Shown here: positions 24,108 to 33,451 of the stretch, piece by piece
How the letters are laid out: each line of letters begins with the position of its first letter
Numbering within the stretch: position 1 is the stretch's first letter
Source of the DNA: Alphaproteobacteria bacterium MarineAlpha10_Bin2
GTDB taxonomy: Bacteria; Pseudomonadota; Alphaproteobacteria; UBA828
Reading direction: 5' to 3'
Assembly (NCBI GenBank): GCA_002937555.1
Contig: PTKB01000003.1
Span: 1 to 35,713, forward strand
DNA: 35,713 nt
The notes under the pieces: model-generated
Seen by the model: only the letters and a program-made list of their open reading frames with translations
What the model was told of the DNA's origin: nothing
Databases searched by the model: none
Made by a program: the position numbers and the translations under genes

Positions 24108-24139
24108 CAAAAATTCGCCCCGCCGTTTCCAGCGGGGCG
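24108..24139 (-). terminator. Rho-independent terminator for the minus-strand SBP gene
   Basis: cgccccgc-N8-gcggggcg stem (24116-24139), followed on the minus strand by AATTTTTG; lies just past the SBP stop at 24164. Confidence 0.75.
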
Positions 24140-24163
24140 ATGAGTCGTTCAAGATAGGCTTAT

Positions 24164-25381
24164 TTAGCGCGCGATATAGTCGTAGTGCTTGCCAAACAAC
24201 ACATCCATCGGCACCGCCTCGGAGATCGTCCATTCGTCGACCACAGCTGGTTTGCCGTTGGTGGTCTCGACAATTAAATACGGTGCTCGAGCCTGATGGT
24301 GCAAGGTTTTGGTGAAGGTCCGCGTTCCAACGAGCACAGGCTCATCTTGGAAAGACTCCAGTGCTTCCACGACGGCATCGGAATCAAACGTGCCCGCCAT
24401 CTCCACCGCCTTGGCCCACATCTCGAAAACCACATAGCCAGGGTAGGCGTACTGGCTAATTGGATATGCGCCAGTTAGGGCTTTGAATTTTTCGTTGAAG
24501 TCTAGTACGGCCTGCCGCGGATCATCTCCATAGATCGAGGCTTGCTCGGGAACAAAGTGGCCACTCAAGTCAGGTACCGCCTCAAGCCAATAGTCTCCCG
24601 TCATGGAGCTTCCGCCACCCAACGCACTGTTAATTCCAGCCGCTCGAATCTGACGAATCGCACTTGCGCCGCCCGGGTTATAGCTACAAATCTGAATGAA
24701 ATCGGGTTCGACATCCAATGCTTTGATGCGGTCGATCTGCGGCTGAATGGTGGGATCCTCGTTCTGGAACACGTCATGTCCGAGGATTTCTCCGCCGATC
24801 TTTTCGCGCCACATCCAATCGAATCCGTAGCAGATGCCCTTGTTATACTCGATCACGTCGTCGAGCAGGATATAGGCCGTGCGCCAGCCTTTTTTGTTCC
24901 AGCCCCATTCGGCCAGTGCCGCGCCCTGCACGGCCGCGAGGACCGAGCTCGAGAACGCGTATTTGCCGATGCCCTGGACGCCGGCGAGCACGCTCTCGGC
25001 GCATAGGAAGACGGAAATTTTCTTTTGGTTCTGCGCCGCCAATGCCGCCGGAGCGCCAAAGTCGTAGTCACAGTCCACCGCGATCGCCTGGGCGCCCTGA
25101 TTGAGAACGGAGATACCGGCCTTCTTGCTCTCGACGCGGTCGGTCTTGGCGTCGGCGAACACTGCCTCGATTTTCTTGCCCAACAGGCCGCCCTTGGCAT
25201 TCCAATCGTCAATCGCGATTAGCGCCGCTTCGGTCGACGGTCCGCTATAGGCCTTCATCCAACCGGACGATGAGCCGGCGAAGCCGAATTTGACGACATG
25301 ATCGTCCGCTTGGGCGGGCGATGTGGCGGCGAATCCGAGAGCCAAGGCCCCCGCCGCCACCAACGACATAAATTTTCTCAT
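24164..25381 (-). CDS. ABC transporter substrate-binding protein (branched-chain amino acid/urea type, Peripla_BP_6)
   Basis: Start trimmed to MRKFMSLVAAGALALGFAATSPAQA (signal peptide); VKFGFAGSSSGWMKAYSGPSTEAALIAIDDWNAKGGLLGKKIEAVFADAKTD. Confidence 0.92.
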   Translation of the reverse strand: MRKFMSLVAAGALALGFAATSPAQADDHVVKFGFAGSSSGWMKAYSGPSTEAALIAIDDWNAKGGLLGKKIEAVFADAKTDRVESKKAGISVLNQGAQAIAVDCDYDFGAPAALAAQNQKKISVFLCAESVLAGVQGIGKYAFSSSVLAAVQGAALAEWGWNKKGWRTAYILLDDVIEYNKGICYGFDWMWREKIGGEILGHDVFQNEDPTIQPQIDRIKALDVEPDFIQICSYNPGGASAIRQIRAAGINSALGGGSSMTGDYWLEAVPDLSGHFVPEQASIYGDDPRQAVLDFNEKFKALTGAYPISQYAYPGYVVFEMWAKAVEMAGTFDSDAVVEALESFQDEPVLVGTRTFTKTLHHQARAPYLIVETTNGKPAVVDEWTISEAVPMDVLFGKHYDYIAR

Positions 25382-25626
25382 GGTTGCTTCTCCCGAGTTG
25401 ATTTCCCTAAAATCCAATACGCCTGACTTAAGCACTTCGGGCATTGTCGTGGAATATGCCGCATTTGCAAGGCGCTTTGACATGAACCTTCGTTCGCCAG
25501 CCATTTTCCAGTTGATTCCCCCGGCAACAATCAATTAGGTACCTGTCACCGGGGCGCATGAAGCAGCGCAAAAAAGCGCCGGAAGGGAGATCGCAGGCCG
25601 ATCGGGCTTGCACGGAAGGGGCAAGA

Positions 25627-26367
25627 GTGGCGGAACAGGCCAACGGCAGCGGACAGACCCTGGAAGCACGTCAGGTATCGGTAAGCTTCGAAGGCTTGAC
25701 CGCCGTCAACAGTGTCGACGAAACCCTGCATCAAGGCGAGATTCTAGGACTGATTGGCCCGAACGGGGCCGGCAAGACGACGCTGGTCAACGCCATGACC
25801 GGATTTCAATTGCCCGCTGCCGGCGAAGTTCTCCTCTGCGGCAAAGTCATTTCCAGTTTGTCGCCCCATTGGATCCGCCGGCACGGCGTTGCCCGTACGT
25901 TTCAGGCCGGGCGTCTGTTCCGCGATATGCCGGTCAGCGAGAATGTCGAAGTCGCCGCTGTCAGCATGGGCCTCAGCCGCAAGAAGGCGCATGCCCATGC
26001 CATGGAGCTGTTGGAATGGCTTGGCCTCGCCGACCGCGCGGAAATGCCCGCCGGCATCCTGCCTTACACTGACGAACGGCGCGTCGGCATCGCCCGGGCG
26101 CTCGCACTCAGCCCGCAATTCGTGCTGTTGGACGAGCCGGCGGCCGGAATGTCGGATTTAGAATGCGACGACATCATGCAGGTGGTGCGCGAAATTCCCG
26201 AACGCTTCGGCTGCGGCGTGCTGCTGATCGAACATAATATGCGCGTCATCATGGGCGTCTGCGCCCGCATCCATGTGCTCGATTCCGGCAAAACCATCGC
26301 CCGCGGCACGCCGGCGGAAGTGCAGAAAAACCCGGTCGTCATCAACGCCTATCTCGGGCATTCCTGA
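25627..26367 (+). CDS. livG: Branched-chain amino acid-type ABC transporter ATP-binding protein
   Basis: LIGPNGAGKTTLVNAMTGFQLPAAGEV; HGVARTFQAGRLFRDMPVSENVEVA; QFVLLDEPAAGMSDLE. GTG start at 25627 proposed; the track ORF begins at 25558. Confidence 0.92.
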   Translation: MAEQANGSGQTLEARQVSVSFEGLTAVNSVDETLHQGEILGLIGPNGAGKTTLVNAMTGFQLPAAGEVLLCGKVISSLSPHWIRRHGVARTFQAGRLFRDMPVSENVEVAAVSMGLSRKKAHAHAMELLEWLGLADRAEMPAGILPYTDERRVGIARALALSPQFVLLDEPAAGMSDLECDDIMQVVREIPERFGCGVLLIEHNMRVIMGVCARIHVLDSGKTIARGTPAEVQKNPVVINAYLGHS

Positions 26368-26370
26368 GCG

Positions 26371-27117
26371 ATGCTGCTCAGCGTCGATAATATAACCGTC
26401 CATTACAGCCGCCTGCCGGCCTTGCGCGAGGTTTCGGTATTTGTCGACGAGGGCGAAATCGTCTGTATCGTCGGGCCCAACGGCGCCGGCAAATCGACCA
26501 CGCTGTTGTCGATCTCGGGCGTCCTTAATCCGACCAGCGGCGACATCACTTTCGACGGCAAGCGGATCAACGGCATGAGCCCGGAAGCGGTGGCGCGCGC
26601 CGGCATCTCGCAGGTGCCGGAAGGGCGCCATGTGTTCACCACCCTCAATGTCGAGGAAAACTTGCGCATCGGCACGTCGATCCGCCAAGACCGCAGCGAC
26701 ATCGAGAAAGATTTCAAAAAGGTGCTGGAAATATTTCCGGTCCTCGCAGAGCGCCGCAAGCAGGCCGCCGGCAAACTCTCCGGTGGCGAGCAGCAGATGC
26801 TGGTGATTGGCCGCGCGCTGTTGACAAGCCCGCGCATCATGACCATCGACGAACCGTCGCTCGGCCTCGCGCCCAATTTGGTCGACCGGGTTTACGAGAC
26901 TCTGTTGGAATTGCGCAAAGACCGCGGTCTGACGCTGCTCATCGTCGAGCAAAGCTCCGAGCGCGCGCTGAAGAGCGCCGACCGGCTCTATGTGTTGCGC
27001 AGCGGCCAAATGCAACTCGAAGGCAACGTCGCCGACCTGCAGGACGGCGAGAAAGTGCGCCAAGCCTATTTCGGTTTCGAGGAAAGCACCACCGATGACG
27101 ACGAGGTGGCGTTTTAG
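26371..27117 (+). CDS. livF: Branched-chain amino acid-type ABC transporter ATP-binding protein
   Basis: VGPNGAGKSTTLLSISGVLNPTSGDITFDGKRINGMSPEAVARAGISQVPEGRHVFTTLNVEENL; LSGGEQQMLVIGRALL; MTIDEPSLGLAP. Confidence 0.94.
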   Translation: MLLSVDNITVHYSRLPALREVSVFVDEGEIVCIVGPNGAGKSTTLLSISGVLNPTSGDITFDGKRINGMSPEAVARAGISQVPEGRHVFTTLNVEENLRIGTSIRQDRSDIEKDFKKVLEIFPVLAERRKQAAGKLSGGEQQMLVIGRALLTSPRIMTIDEPSLGLAPNLVDRVYETLLELRKDRGLTLLIVEQSSERALKSADRLYVLRSGQMQLEGNVADLQDGEKVRQAYFGFEESTTDDDEVAF

Positions 27118-28034
27118 TGGATTATATTATCCAGACTGTCATCAGCGCCCTGAGCTTCGGCAGCTTCTACGCGTTGGGCGCCCTCGGCATCGGCCTCTTA
27201 TTCAGCGTCCTCCGGCTAATCAATTTCGCCCATGGCGATTTCATCACCATCGGCGGATTTGCCTTGATAGTGCCCTCCTCCGCCGTCGTCGCGACCGTGT
27301 TGATCGGCGGGTTTCATCCGGTTCTGTTGGTGATATGCGTCGTTGCGATTGTCATCATCGTGGCGCTGCTTTCCTATTTTCTTGTCTTCCAACATGTGCA
27401 GAATTCCTCGCCGGCGACGATGATGATCGTCTCCTTTGCGCTCGGCTACACCCTGCAAAACATCATCCTGATGATATATGGCGGCCGGCCCAAAGCGGTG
27501 AACATATTTCCCGAACTGACCGGGCAAGTACAAATTTCGGACGGCGTTAGCGTGCAAATCTTGCAGCTCGTCATCATTGCTGTGACATGGATCCTGCTGA
27601 TCGCGCTCGTCCTCTTTTTGCGGCGCACCAAGGTCGGCGTGCAGATGCGCGCGGCGGCGGAAGATTTCCGCATGGCCCGGATGCTCGGCGTCAACGGAAA
27701 AAGTGTGATCGCCCTGGCCTTCATTTTGAGCGGCCTCTTGGCCGGCATTATGGCTCTGCTGTTCGTCACGCAAACCGGCGTGCTGACGTTTCGCATGGGC
27801 ACGCCTATCATGTTGTTCTTCTTTATCGCCACCGTCATCGGCGGCATGGGCAGCCTGGTCGGTGCCGTGGTCGGCGGCTATGCGGTCGGCATTGTCAGTG
27901 TCGTACTGGCGGCCGTGTTGCCGGGAGACATACGCATCTTCCGCGACGCCCTCGTATTCCTGATTGTGATTATCATCCTGCTGGGGCGGCCGCAGGGCCT
28001 GGTGCTCACCAAATCCGCAAAGGATCGCGTCTGA
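27117..28034 (+). CDS. livH: Branched-chain amino acid-type ABC transporter permease
   Basis: 305 aa; ALSFGSFYALGALGIGLLFSVLRLINFAHGDFITIGGF; GTG start overlapping the previous TAG. Confidence 0.93.
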   Translation: MDYIIQTVISALSFGSFYALGALGIGLLFSVLRLINFAHGDFITIGGFALIVPSSAVVATVLIGGFHPVLLVICVVAIVIIVALLSYFLVFQHVQNSSPATMMIVSFALGYTLQNIILMIYGGRPKAVNIFPELTGQVQISDGVSVQILQLVIIAVTWILLIALVLFLRRTKVGVQMRAAAEDFRMARMLGVNGKSVIALAFILSGLLAGIMALLFVTQTGVLTFRMGTPIMLFFFIATVIGGMGSLVGAVVGGYAVGIVSVVLAAVLPGDIRIFRDALVFLIVIIILLGRPQGLVLTKSAKDRV

Positions 28035-29089
28035 TGATCGAGGCCAACACGCCCCTTCTGCGCTTGGTGCGCACCTTTTGGCCGTTGATCATACTAAGCT
28101 TGGCGCTGCTGATCATTGTCGCCATCGTCGATTTCACCGGCGACATCATTTTGGCTCAAACGCTCGTCGAAGGATTGGTGCGGATCGTCATTGTCGCTGC
28201 GCTTTATATATTTATCGGCAATTCGGGCATCATATCCTTCGGCCATATTGGCTTCATGATGATCGGCGCTTATGCCACCGCATGGCAGACCTGTTGCCCC
28301 TATACGCGCGAGATGTTCATGCCGGGCTTGCCGGTTTATCTGCTGAACAATACGCATCATTTCATACCGGCGATCCTGTTGGGCGGTTTGCTGGCGGCGG
28401 TGGCCGCCTTGATTACCGGTCTTGCCATCATGCGGCTTTCCGGCATAGCCGCATCGATCGGCACGTTTGCCCTTATGATGGTGTTCTATTCCGTTTACCT
28501 GCGCTGGAGCACCTGGACCTCCGGCGCCAGTTCGGTCGTCGGCCTGCCGACGACGACGACGCCGTGGGTGGGGTATGTCTACGCCGTCATCACACTCGCC
28601 GCGGCGTTCCTCTATTCGCGCTCGAAATGGGGCTTGGCGCTACGCGCGTCACGCGACGACGAGGTGGCCGCCAGGGCGTCCGGCGTCAACGTCTTCCGGC
28701 AAAGGCTTCTCGCCTTTGTCGTGAGCGCCTTCTTCTGCGGCATGGCCGGTGGCCTGTTCGGCCATTTTCTCGGCATGCTGACAGTGGATAGTTTTCATCT
28801 CTCCATGACCTTCATCACCCTTTCCATGCTTGTCCTTGGCGGCATGCAAAGTCTCTCCGGTGCGGTCGTTGGGGTGGTTGTGCTCTCCTTCGTGATTGAC
28901 GTTCTCCGGCGCCTGGAGACCGGTGTCGGCAACTTCTCCATCCCGACCAGCTCGGCGGAAGTGTTCGTCGGCATCACGATTATTCTGATTCTTATCTTCC
29001 GCCCATCCGGCATCACCGGAAACGCCGAAATTTACTGGCCGTTCAAGGCCGATGTCAGCGCGTCGGCCGCCATGAAACGGCAGTCCTAG
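28034..29089 (+). CDS. livM: Branched-chain amino acid-type ABC transporter permease
   Basis: ALYIFIGNSGIISFGHIGFMMIGAYATAW; GLALRASRDDEVAARASGVNVFRQRLLAFVVSAFFCGMAGGLFGHFLG. Start trimmed to ATG 28034; the 27587 ORF start lies inside livH in another frame. Confidence 0.93.
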   Translation: MIEANTPLLRLVRTFWPLIILSLALLIIVAIVDFTGDIILAQTLVEGLVRIVIVAALYIFIGNSGIISFGHIGFMMIGAYATAWQTCCPYTREMFMPGLPVYLLNNTHHFIPAILLGGLLAAVAALITGLAIMRLSGIAASIGTFALMMVFYSVYLRWSTWTSGASSVVGLPTTTTPWVGYVYAVITLAAAFLYSRSKWGLALRASRDDEVAARASGVNVFRQRLLAFVVSAFFCGMAGGLFGHFLGMLTVDSFHLSMTFITLSMLVLGGMQSLSGAVVGVVVLSFVIDVLRRLETGVGNFSIPTSSAEVFVGITIILILIFRPSGITGNAEIYWPFKADVSASAAMKRQS

Positions 29090-29100
29090 GGCCGTTTGGT

Positions 29101-29565
29101 TCAGGTCTGATCGACCCAGCCGTCGAGATGCGGCGCGAAAAACTTTACGTCGAGCCGGAGATGCTTGTTGAGCCAAACACCGTCCTGCTTGACGTAATCA
29201 TCATCATATTCGGCGGCTAGCCAGCGCGCTTCCTTCTTGCCCTCCATGTTCGTCGTACACGGCATGATCAGCCACCATTTGCCGTTGGCGCTGTCGCCAT
29301 CGACGGTGATGATCGGGTTCAGCACCAGATGGCCGGCGAAGACGATATCCTTCGATATGCCACGGAAGAATTCCCGGATCGCCTCGCGGCCCTCATAGCG
29401 GCCGAAATCGGCGCCGTCCCAGATGCCGTCCTCGGTAAACATATTTGCGATCCCGTCCGGGTCGTAGCCGTCATCGCAATAGGCGCAGTACCGCGCCTTC
29501 ATCTGTTTGATGTCCTCGATCGCGGTCAGCCGCGCAACCTGTTGTTCCAGCGTCGCCTCGCCCAT
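29101..29565 (-). CDS. Nuclear transport factor 2 / SnoaL-like family protein
   Basis: MGEATLEQQVARLTAIEDIKQMKARYCAYCDDGYDPDGIANMFTEDGIWDGADFGRYEGREAIREFFRGI. Start trimmed from 29700. Confidence 0.85.
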   Translation of the reverse strand: MGEATLEQQVARLTAIEDIKQMKARYCAYCDDGYDPDGIANMFTEDGIWDGADFGRYEGREAIREFFRGISKDIVFAGHLVLNPIITVDGDSANGKWWLIMPCTTNMEGKKEARWLAAEYDDDYVKQDGVWLNKHLRLDVKFFAPHLDGWVDQT

Positions 29566-29735
29566 GGTGATCCTCGCCCTGTCGGTTGATGTCGGAGTGA
29601 AAGAGTGTGACAGCGCTTGCCAACGGTCAAAACTTTTCTTTGCGCAAGGCTCAATAACGGCGTGTCGCCAAGCTCTGCGTTGGCCTATCATGGCCGTCAC
29701 GGATTGACGTGGTCGATAGCAAGGAGAGGCAGGAG

Positions 29736-32066
29736 ATGGCCAAATTTGGTGTGGGACAATCGGTCAAGCGCAAAGAGGATGACGACCTGTTGCTGGGTGC
29801 CGGCGTCTTTCAGGACGACCTCAACCTGCCCGGTCAGGCGCACAGCTATTTCCTGCGCTCCGAGCATGCCCATGCCGATATCGAAAACATAGATTGCGCC
29901 GAGGCGCTCGCCATGCCGGGTGTGGTGGCCATCTTTACCGGCGCCGATGTGGAGGCGGATGGCCTCGGCACCGTGCCCTGCCTGATGGACGCCTTCGTGC
30001 CGCTCACCCGCCCCGACGGCAGCCCACGCTATTACCCGCCCAACTATCTGCTTCCGGCGGCGCGCGTGCGCCATGTCGGCGAGGCGGTGGCGATGGTCGT
30101 CGCCGAGACGGCGCTCCAGGCGCGCGACGCGGCGGAAAAGATTGCGGTGACTTACCGCGCGCTGCCGCATGTAGTGGAGACCGAACGTGCCGAAGCACCG
30201 GACGCGCCGACCTTATGGCCGGAGGCGCCGGGCAATCTGTCCTTCTTCTGGGAGCATGGCGACAAGGCGGCGGTGGACGCCGCCTTCGAAAAGGCCGAGC
30301 GTGTCGTCGCGCTCGATTTGGTGAACAGCCGGGTTATCGTCAACTCAATCGAGGCGCGCGGCGCGCTCGGAGTCTTCGATGAAGCGAGCGGGCGCTATAC
30401 GCTGCACACCAACACCCAGCATCCCTTCGATACCCGGAACGTCGTCGCCGGAATCTTGGGCGCCGAGCAAGACGATGTGCGCATCCTGTCGCCGATGATT
30501 GGCGGCGGTTTCGGCATGAAACATATGGTCCACCCCGAGCAACCGTTGGTCGCCTGGGCGGCCAAGAAAACCGGGCGCCCGGTCAGATGGATGAGCGAGC
30601 GCGGCGAAGGCTTTGTCAGCGATACCCAGGCGCGCGATCACGTCACCCACGCCGAACTGGCGCTCGACAGCGAAGCCAAATTTCTCGCCATCCGCGTCAG
30701 CACCACGGCAAACCTCGGTGCTTATGTTTCGAATTTGGGCCCCGTTAGCCCGTCGCTCCTCTATACCCGTATGCTCGCCAATGCCTACCGCACGCCGGCG
30801 ATCCATGCCGAGGTGCGGGGCGTGCTGACCAACACCGTCTTCACCGACGCCTATCGCGGCGCCGGCATCCCCGAAAGCGCCTATGTGGTGGAACGGCTGG
30901 TCGACAAGGCGGGGCGCGAGACCGGCCTTGGCGCGGTCGAAATCCGTCGCCGCAACGTCATCCAGGCCGAGCAAATGCCCTACACCACGCCGATGGATAT
31001 CGTCTACGATACGGGCGATTTCGAAAAGAACATGGACGATTGCCTGACCTTCGCCGACTGGTTCGGCTTTTCCCAGCGCCGCGCGCTGGCGCATGAGCGC
31101 GGCAAGTTGCGCGGCATCGGTTTGGCGCTTTACGTCGAATCCACCGTCGGCGATCCCAACGAGAGCATTTCCATTCAGTTCACCGAGAACGACAGCGTGA
31201 TCCTGAGGGCCGGCACCAAATCTTCCGGTCAGGGCCATGGCACGATATTCGCGCAGTTCCTGCACGAAACCCTGGGCGTGCCCTTCGACAAAATTTTCTA
31301 CGAAGAGGGCGACACCGACACATTGTCGCAGGGCGGCGGCAGCGGCGGCTCGCGCTCGACCTATATGGTCGCCGTGGCGGTCAAGCTCGGCGCCGACAAG
31401 ATCATCGAGAAAGGCAAACAACTGGCCGCCCATCTGCTGGAAACCTCGGCAGCGGATATCCGCTTCGAAGATGGCACGTTCACGGTTGCCGGCACCGACA
31501 GATCGATGGACATCATGGCGCTGGCGGTGGCCGCCCGCGACACGGCCAATCTGCCCGACGGCATGGAACCGGGGCTCGACGAGCGCGCGCAGTCTGAAAT
31601 CACCGACCCGACGCTGCCCAACGGCTGCCATATTTGCGAAGTCGAGATTGATCCCAGTACCGGGGCACTTGAGCTCGACACGTACACCGCAGTCAATGAT
31701 TTCGGCCGCGTCGTCAATCCGCAATTGCTGGAAGGCCAGATTCACGGCGGTCTCGCCCAGGGGCTCGGCCAGGCGGTGTTCGAGAACTGCGTCTATGATT
31801 CCGACAGTGGCCAGTTGATCAGCGGCTCGTTCATGGATTATTGCCTGCCGCGCGCCGACGATATGCCGGAGTTCTTTCTCGCCACCAACGAAGTCCTCAC
31901 CGAGCAGAATGTTTTCGGCGTCAAAGGCTGCGGCGAAGCCGGCTGCATTCCGTCCGTGCCGGCGGTGGTGAGCGCGGTGCTGGACGCCTTGGCCGTGCGC
32001 GGCGTCGAGACGATCGACATGCCGCTAACGCCGGAGCGCATTTGGCGCGCCGCCCAGGCCGGCTGA
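29736..32066 (+). CDS. Xanthine dehydrogenase family protein, molybdopterin-binding (large) subunit
   Basis: GVGQSVKRKEDDDLLLGAGVFQDDLNLPGQAHSYFLRSEHAHADI; MIGGGFGMKHMVHPEQPLVAWAAKKTGRPVRW; AYRGAGIPESAYVVERLVD; GVKGCGEAGCIPSVPAVVSAV. Start trimmed to ATG 29736. Confidence 0.94.
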   Translation: MAKFGVGQSVKRKEDDDLLLGAGVFQDDLNLPGQAHSYFLRSEHAHADIENIDCAEALAMPGVVAIFTGADVEADGLGTVPCLMDAFVPLTRPDGSPRYYPPNYLLPAARVRHVGEAVAMVVAETALQARDAAEKIAVTYRALPHVVETERAEAPDAPTLWPEAPGNLSFFWEHGDKAAVDAAFEKAERVVALDLVNSRVIVNSIEARGALGVFDEASGRYTLHTNTQHPFDTRNVVAGILGAEQDDVRILSPMIGGGFGMKHMVHPEQPLVAWAAKKTGRPVRWMSERGEGFVSDTQARDHVTHAELALDSEAKFLAIRVSTTANLGAYVSNLGPVSPSLLYTRMLANAYRTPAIHAEVRGVLTNTVFTDAYRGAGIPESAYVVERLVDKAGRETGLGAVEIRRRNVIQAEQMPYTTPMDIVYDTGDFEKNMDDCLTFADWFGFSQRRALAHERGKLRGIGLALYVESTVGDPNESISIQFTENDSVILRAGTKSSGQGHGTIFAQFLHETLGVPFDKIFYEEGDTDTLSQGGGSGGSRSTYMVAVAVKLGADKIIEKGKQLAAHLLETSAADIRFEDGTFTVAGTDRSMDIMALAVAARDTANLPDGMEPGLDERAQSEITDPTLPNGCHICEVEIDPSTGALELDTYTAVNDFGRVVNPQLLEGQIHGGLAQGLGQAVFENCVYDSDSGQLISGSFMDYCLPRADDMPEFFLATNEVLTEQNVFGVKGCGEAGCIPSVPAVVSAVLDALAVRGVETIDMPLTPERIWRAAQAG

Positions 32067-32079
32067 AGGGGCGCACGGC

Positions 32080-32616
32080 ATGGCCAATCCCGACCCGGCA
32101 ACACTGAACCTGCCCAATGGTTTCATTCCCGAAACCAAGCAGATTTGCATCGTCACGCGGGATTTGGACGCCATGGTGCGGCGCTATGCCGATAAGCTCG
32201 GCATCGGTCCGTGGTGGGTCAACGAATACCGCCCGCCTGAGCTGACCGACACCACTTATCGCGGAGAGCCCTCGACGTTCAGCATGCGCCTGGCGCTGGC
32301 CTGGACCGGTGTGCTCAATTGGGAAATCATCCAGCCGCTCGAAGGCCCGAGCATCTACCACGATTTTCTCGAGCGCAACGAAGAAGGCATGCAACATGTC
32401 GGCATCCTCCTCAGCGATCTCGGCATGACCTGGGACGAATGCCATGAGGCCTTCGAGGCGCGCGGCTTCGCGCCGATCATGGCCGGGCGCTGGAAGCGCG
32501 TCCGCTTTTGCTATTACGACACGTTAGAGGCCACCGGCACCACCATCGAGGTGATCGACCGGCCCGCCGATTTTGAACGCCCGGCGCCGGAATATTGGTA
32601 TCCCGAACCGGCCTGA
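32080..32616 (+). CDS. VOC (glyoxalase/methylmalonyl-CoA epimerase-like) family protein
   Basis: KQICIVTRDLDAMVRRYADKLGIGPWWVNEY...NWEIIQPLEGPSIYHDFLERNEEGMQHVGILLSD...FCYYDTLEATGTTIEVIDRP. Confidence 0.9.
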   Translation: MANPDPATLNLPNGFIPETKQICIVTRDLDAMVRRYADKLGIGPWWVNEYRPPELTDTTYRGEPSTFSMRLALAWTGVLNWEIIQPLEGPSIYHDFLERNEEGMQHVGILLSDLGMTWDECHEAFEARGFAPIMAGRWKRVRFCYYDTLEATGTTIEVIDRPADFERPAPEYWYPEPA

Positions 32617-32625
32617 GGCCGACCC

Positions 32626-33438
32626 TTAGCGGCCCTTCCATTCAGGATTCCGTTTCTCGAGAAAGGCCGAGATTCCTTCCTTCGCGTCTTCCGACTGGAT
32701 GGCGCGGACGATGACCTCGTCGACATATTCATAGGCCTCGTCGAGCGGCATGGTGAGCTGGCGGTAGAACGAGCGTTTGCCCATGGCGAGAGAATGCGGC
32801 GACTTGCTGGCGATGAGCGCCGCCAGTTCACCGACCCGCGCGTCCAGTCGATCCGGCGCCACCGCCTCGTTGATGAGGCCGAAGCGGAGCGCCGTCTCGG
32901 CGTCCTGCAGTTCGCCGGTCAGCAGCATCTGCATGGCGTGTTTGGGGGCGATGGTGCGGCTCAATGCCACCTGCGGCGACAGGCACCAGAGGCCGATGTT
33001 CACCCCCGGCGTGGCGAAGCGCGCTTCCGTCGACGCCACCGCGAGATCGCAGGTCGCCATGAGTTGGCACCCGGCCGCCGTGGCCACGCCATGCACCTTG
33101 GCGATGATCGGTTTCGACAGCTTGAGCATGCTTTGCATCATGTGCGAGCAGGCGCGGTTGGCGGCGAGCTTCGTCGGCGGGTCCTCCATGGCGTCGATCG
33201 ATTCATTGAGGTCATGGCCGGTGCAGAACAAGCGGCCCGAGGCCGCCAGCACCACCACGCGCACGGAAGCATCATTGTCGATCTCGTCCCAAGCGGCCTG
33301 CAGCGTATCCACCAGTTCGTGCGACAGGCTGTTGCCGGATTTCGGCCGATTCAACGTAAGCGTCGCGATGCCGTCCAAGTCACTGCGCAGGAGAACCGGC
33401 TCCGCCGCCTCAGATATCTCCGCCTTCTCTGTCGCCAT
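32626..33438 (-). CDS. Enoyl-CoA hydratase/isomerase family protein
   Basis: GIATLTLNRPKSGNSLSHELVDTLQAAWDEIDND...LFCTGHDLNESIDAM...KPIIAKVHGVATAAGCQLMATCDLAVASTEARFATPGVNIGLW. Confidence 0.93.
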   Translation of the reverse strand: MATEKAEISEAAEPVLLRSDLDGIATLTLNRPKSGNSLSHELVDTLQAAWDEIDNDASVRVVVLAASGRLFCTGHDLNESIDAMEDPPTKLAANRACSHMMQSMLKLSKPIIAKVHGVATAAGCQLMATCDLAVASTEARFATPGVNIGLWCLSPQVALSRTIAPKHAMQMLLTGELQDAETALRFGLINEAVAPDRLDARVGELAALIASKSPHSLAMGKRSFYRQLTMPLDEAYEYVDEVIVRAIQSEDAKEGISAFLEKRNPEWKGR

Positions 33439-33451
33439 GATTCCGCTCCTT

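Noticed and set aside
25513-25538. gttgatt...aatcaat imperfect inverted repeat in the livK/livG intergenic region
   Set aside because: Imperfect, short and A/T-biased; not distinguishable from chance by eye.
30345-31745. 466-aa minus-strand ORF opposite the molybdopterin subunit
   Set aside because: Antisense to a well-supported XDH-family CDS; GC-rich codon-bias artefact.
29736-32066. Carbon monoxide dehydrogenase large subunit (form I CoxL)
   Set aside because: The AYRCSFR active-site loop is absent (AYRGAGIPES instead) and there are no CoxM or CoxS genes.
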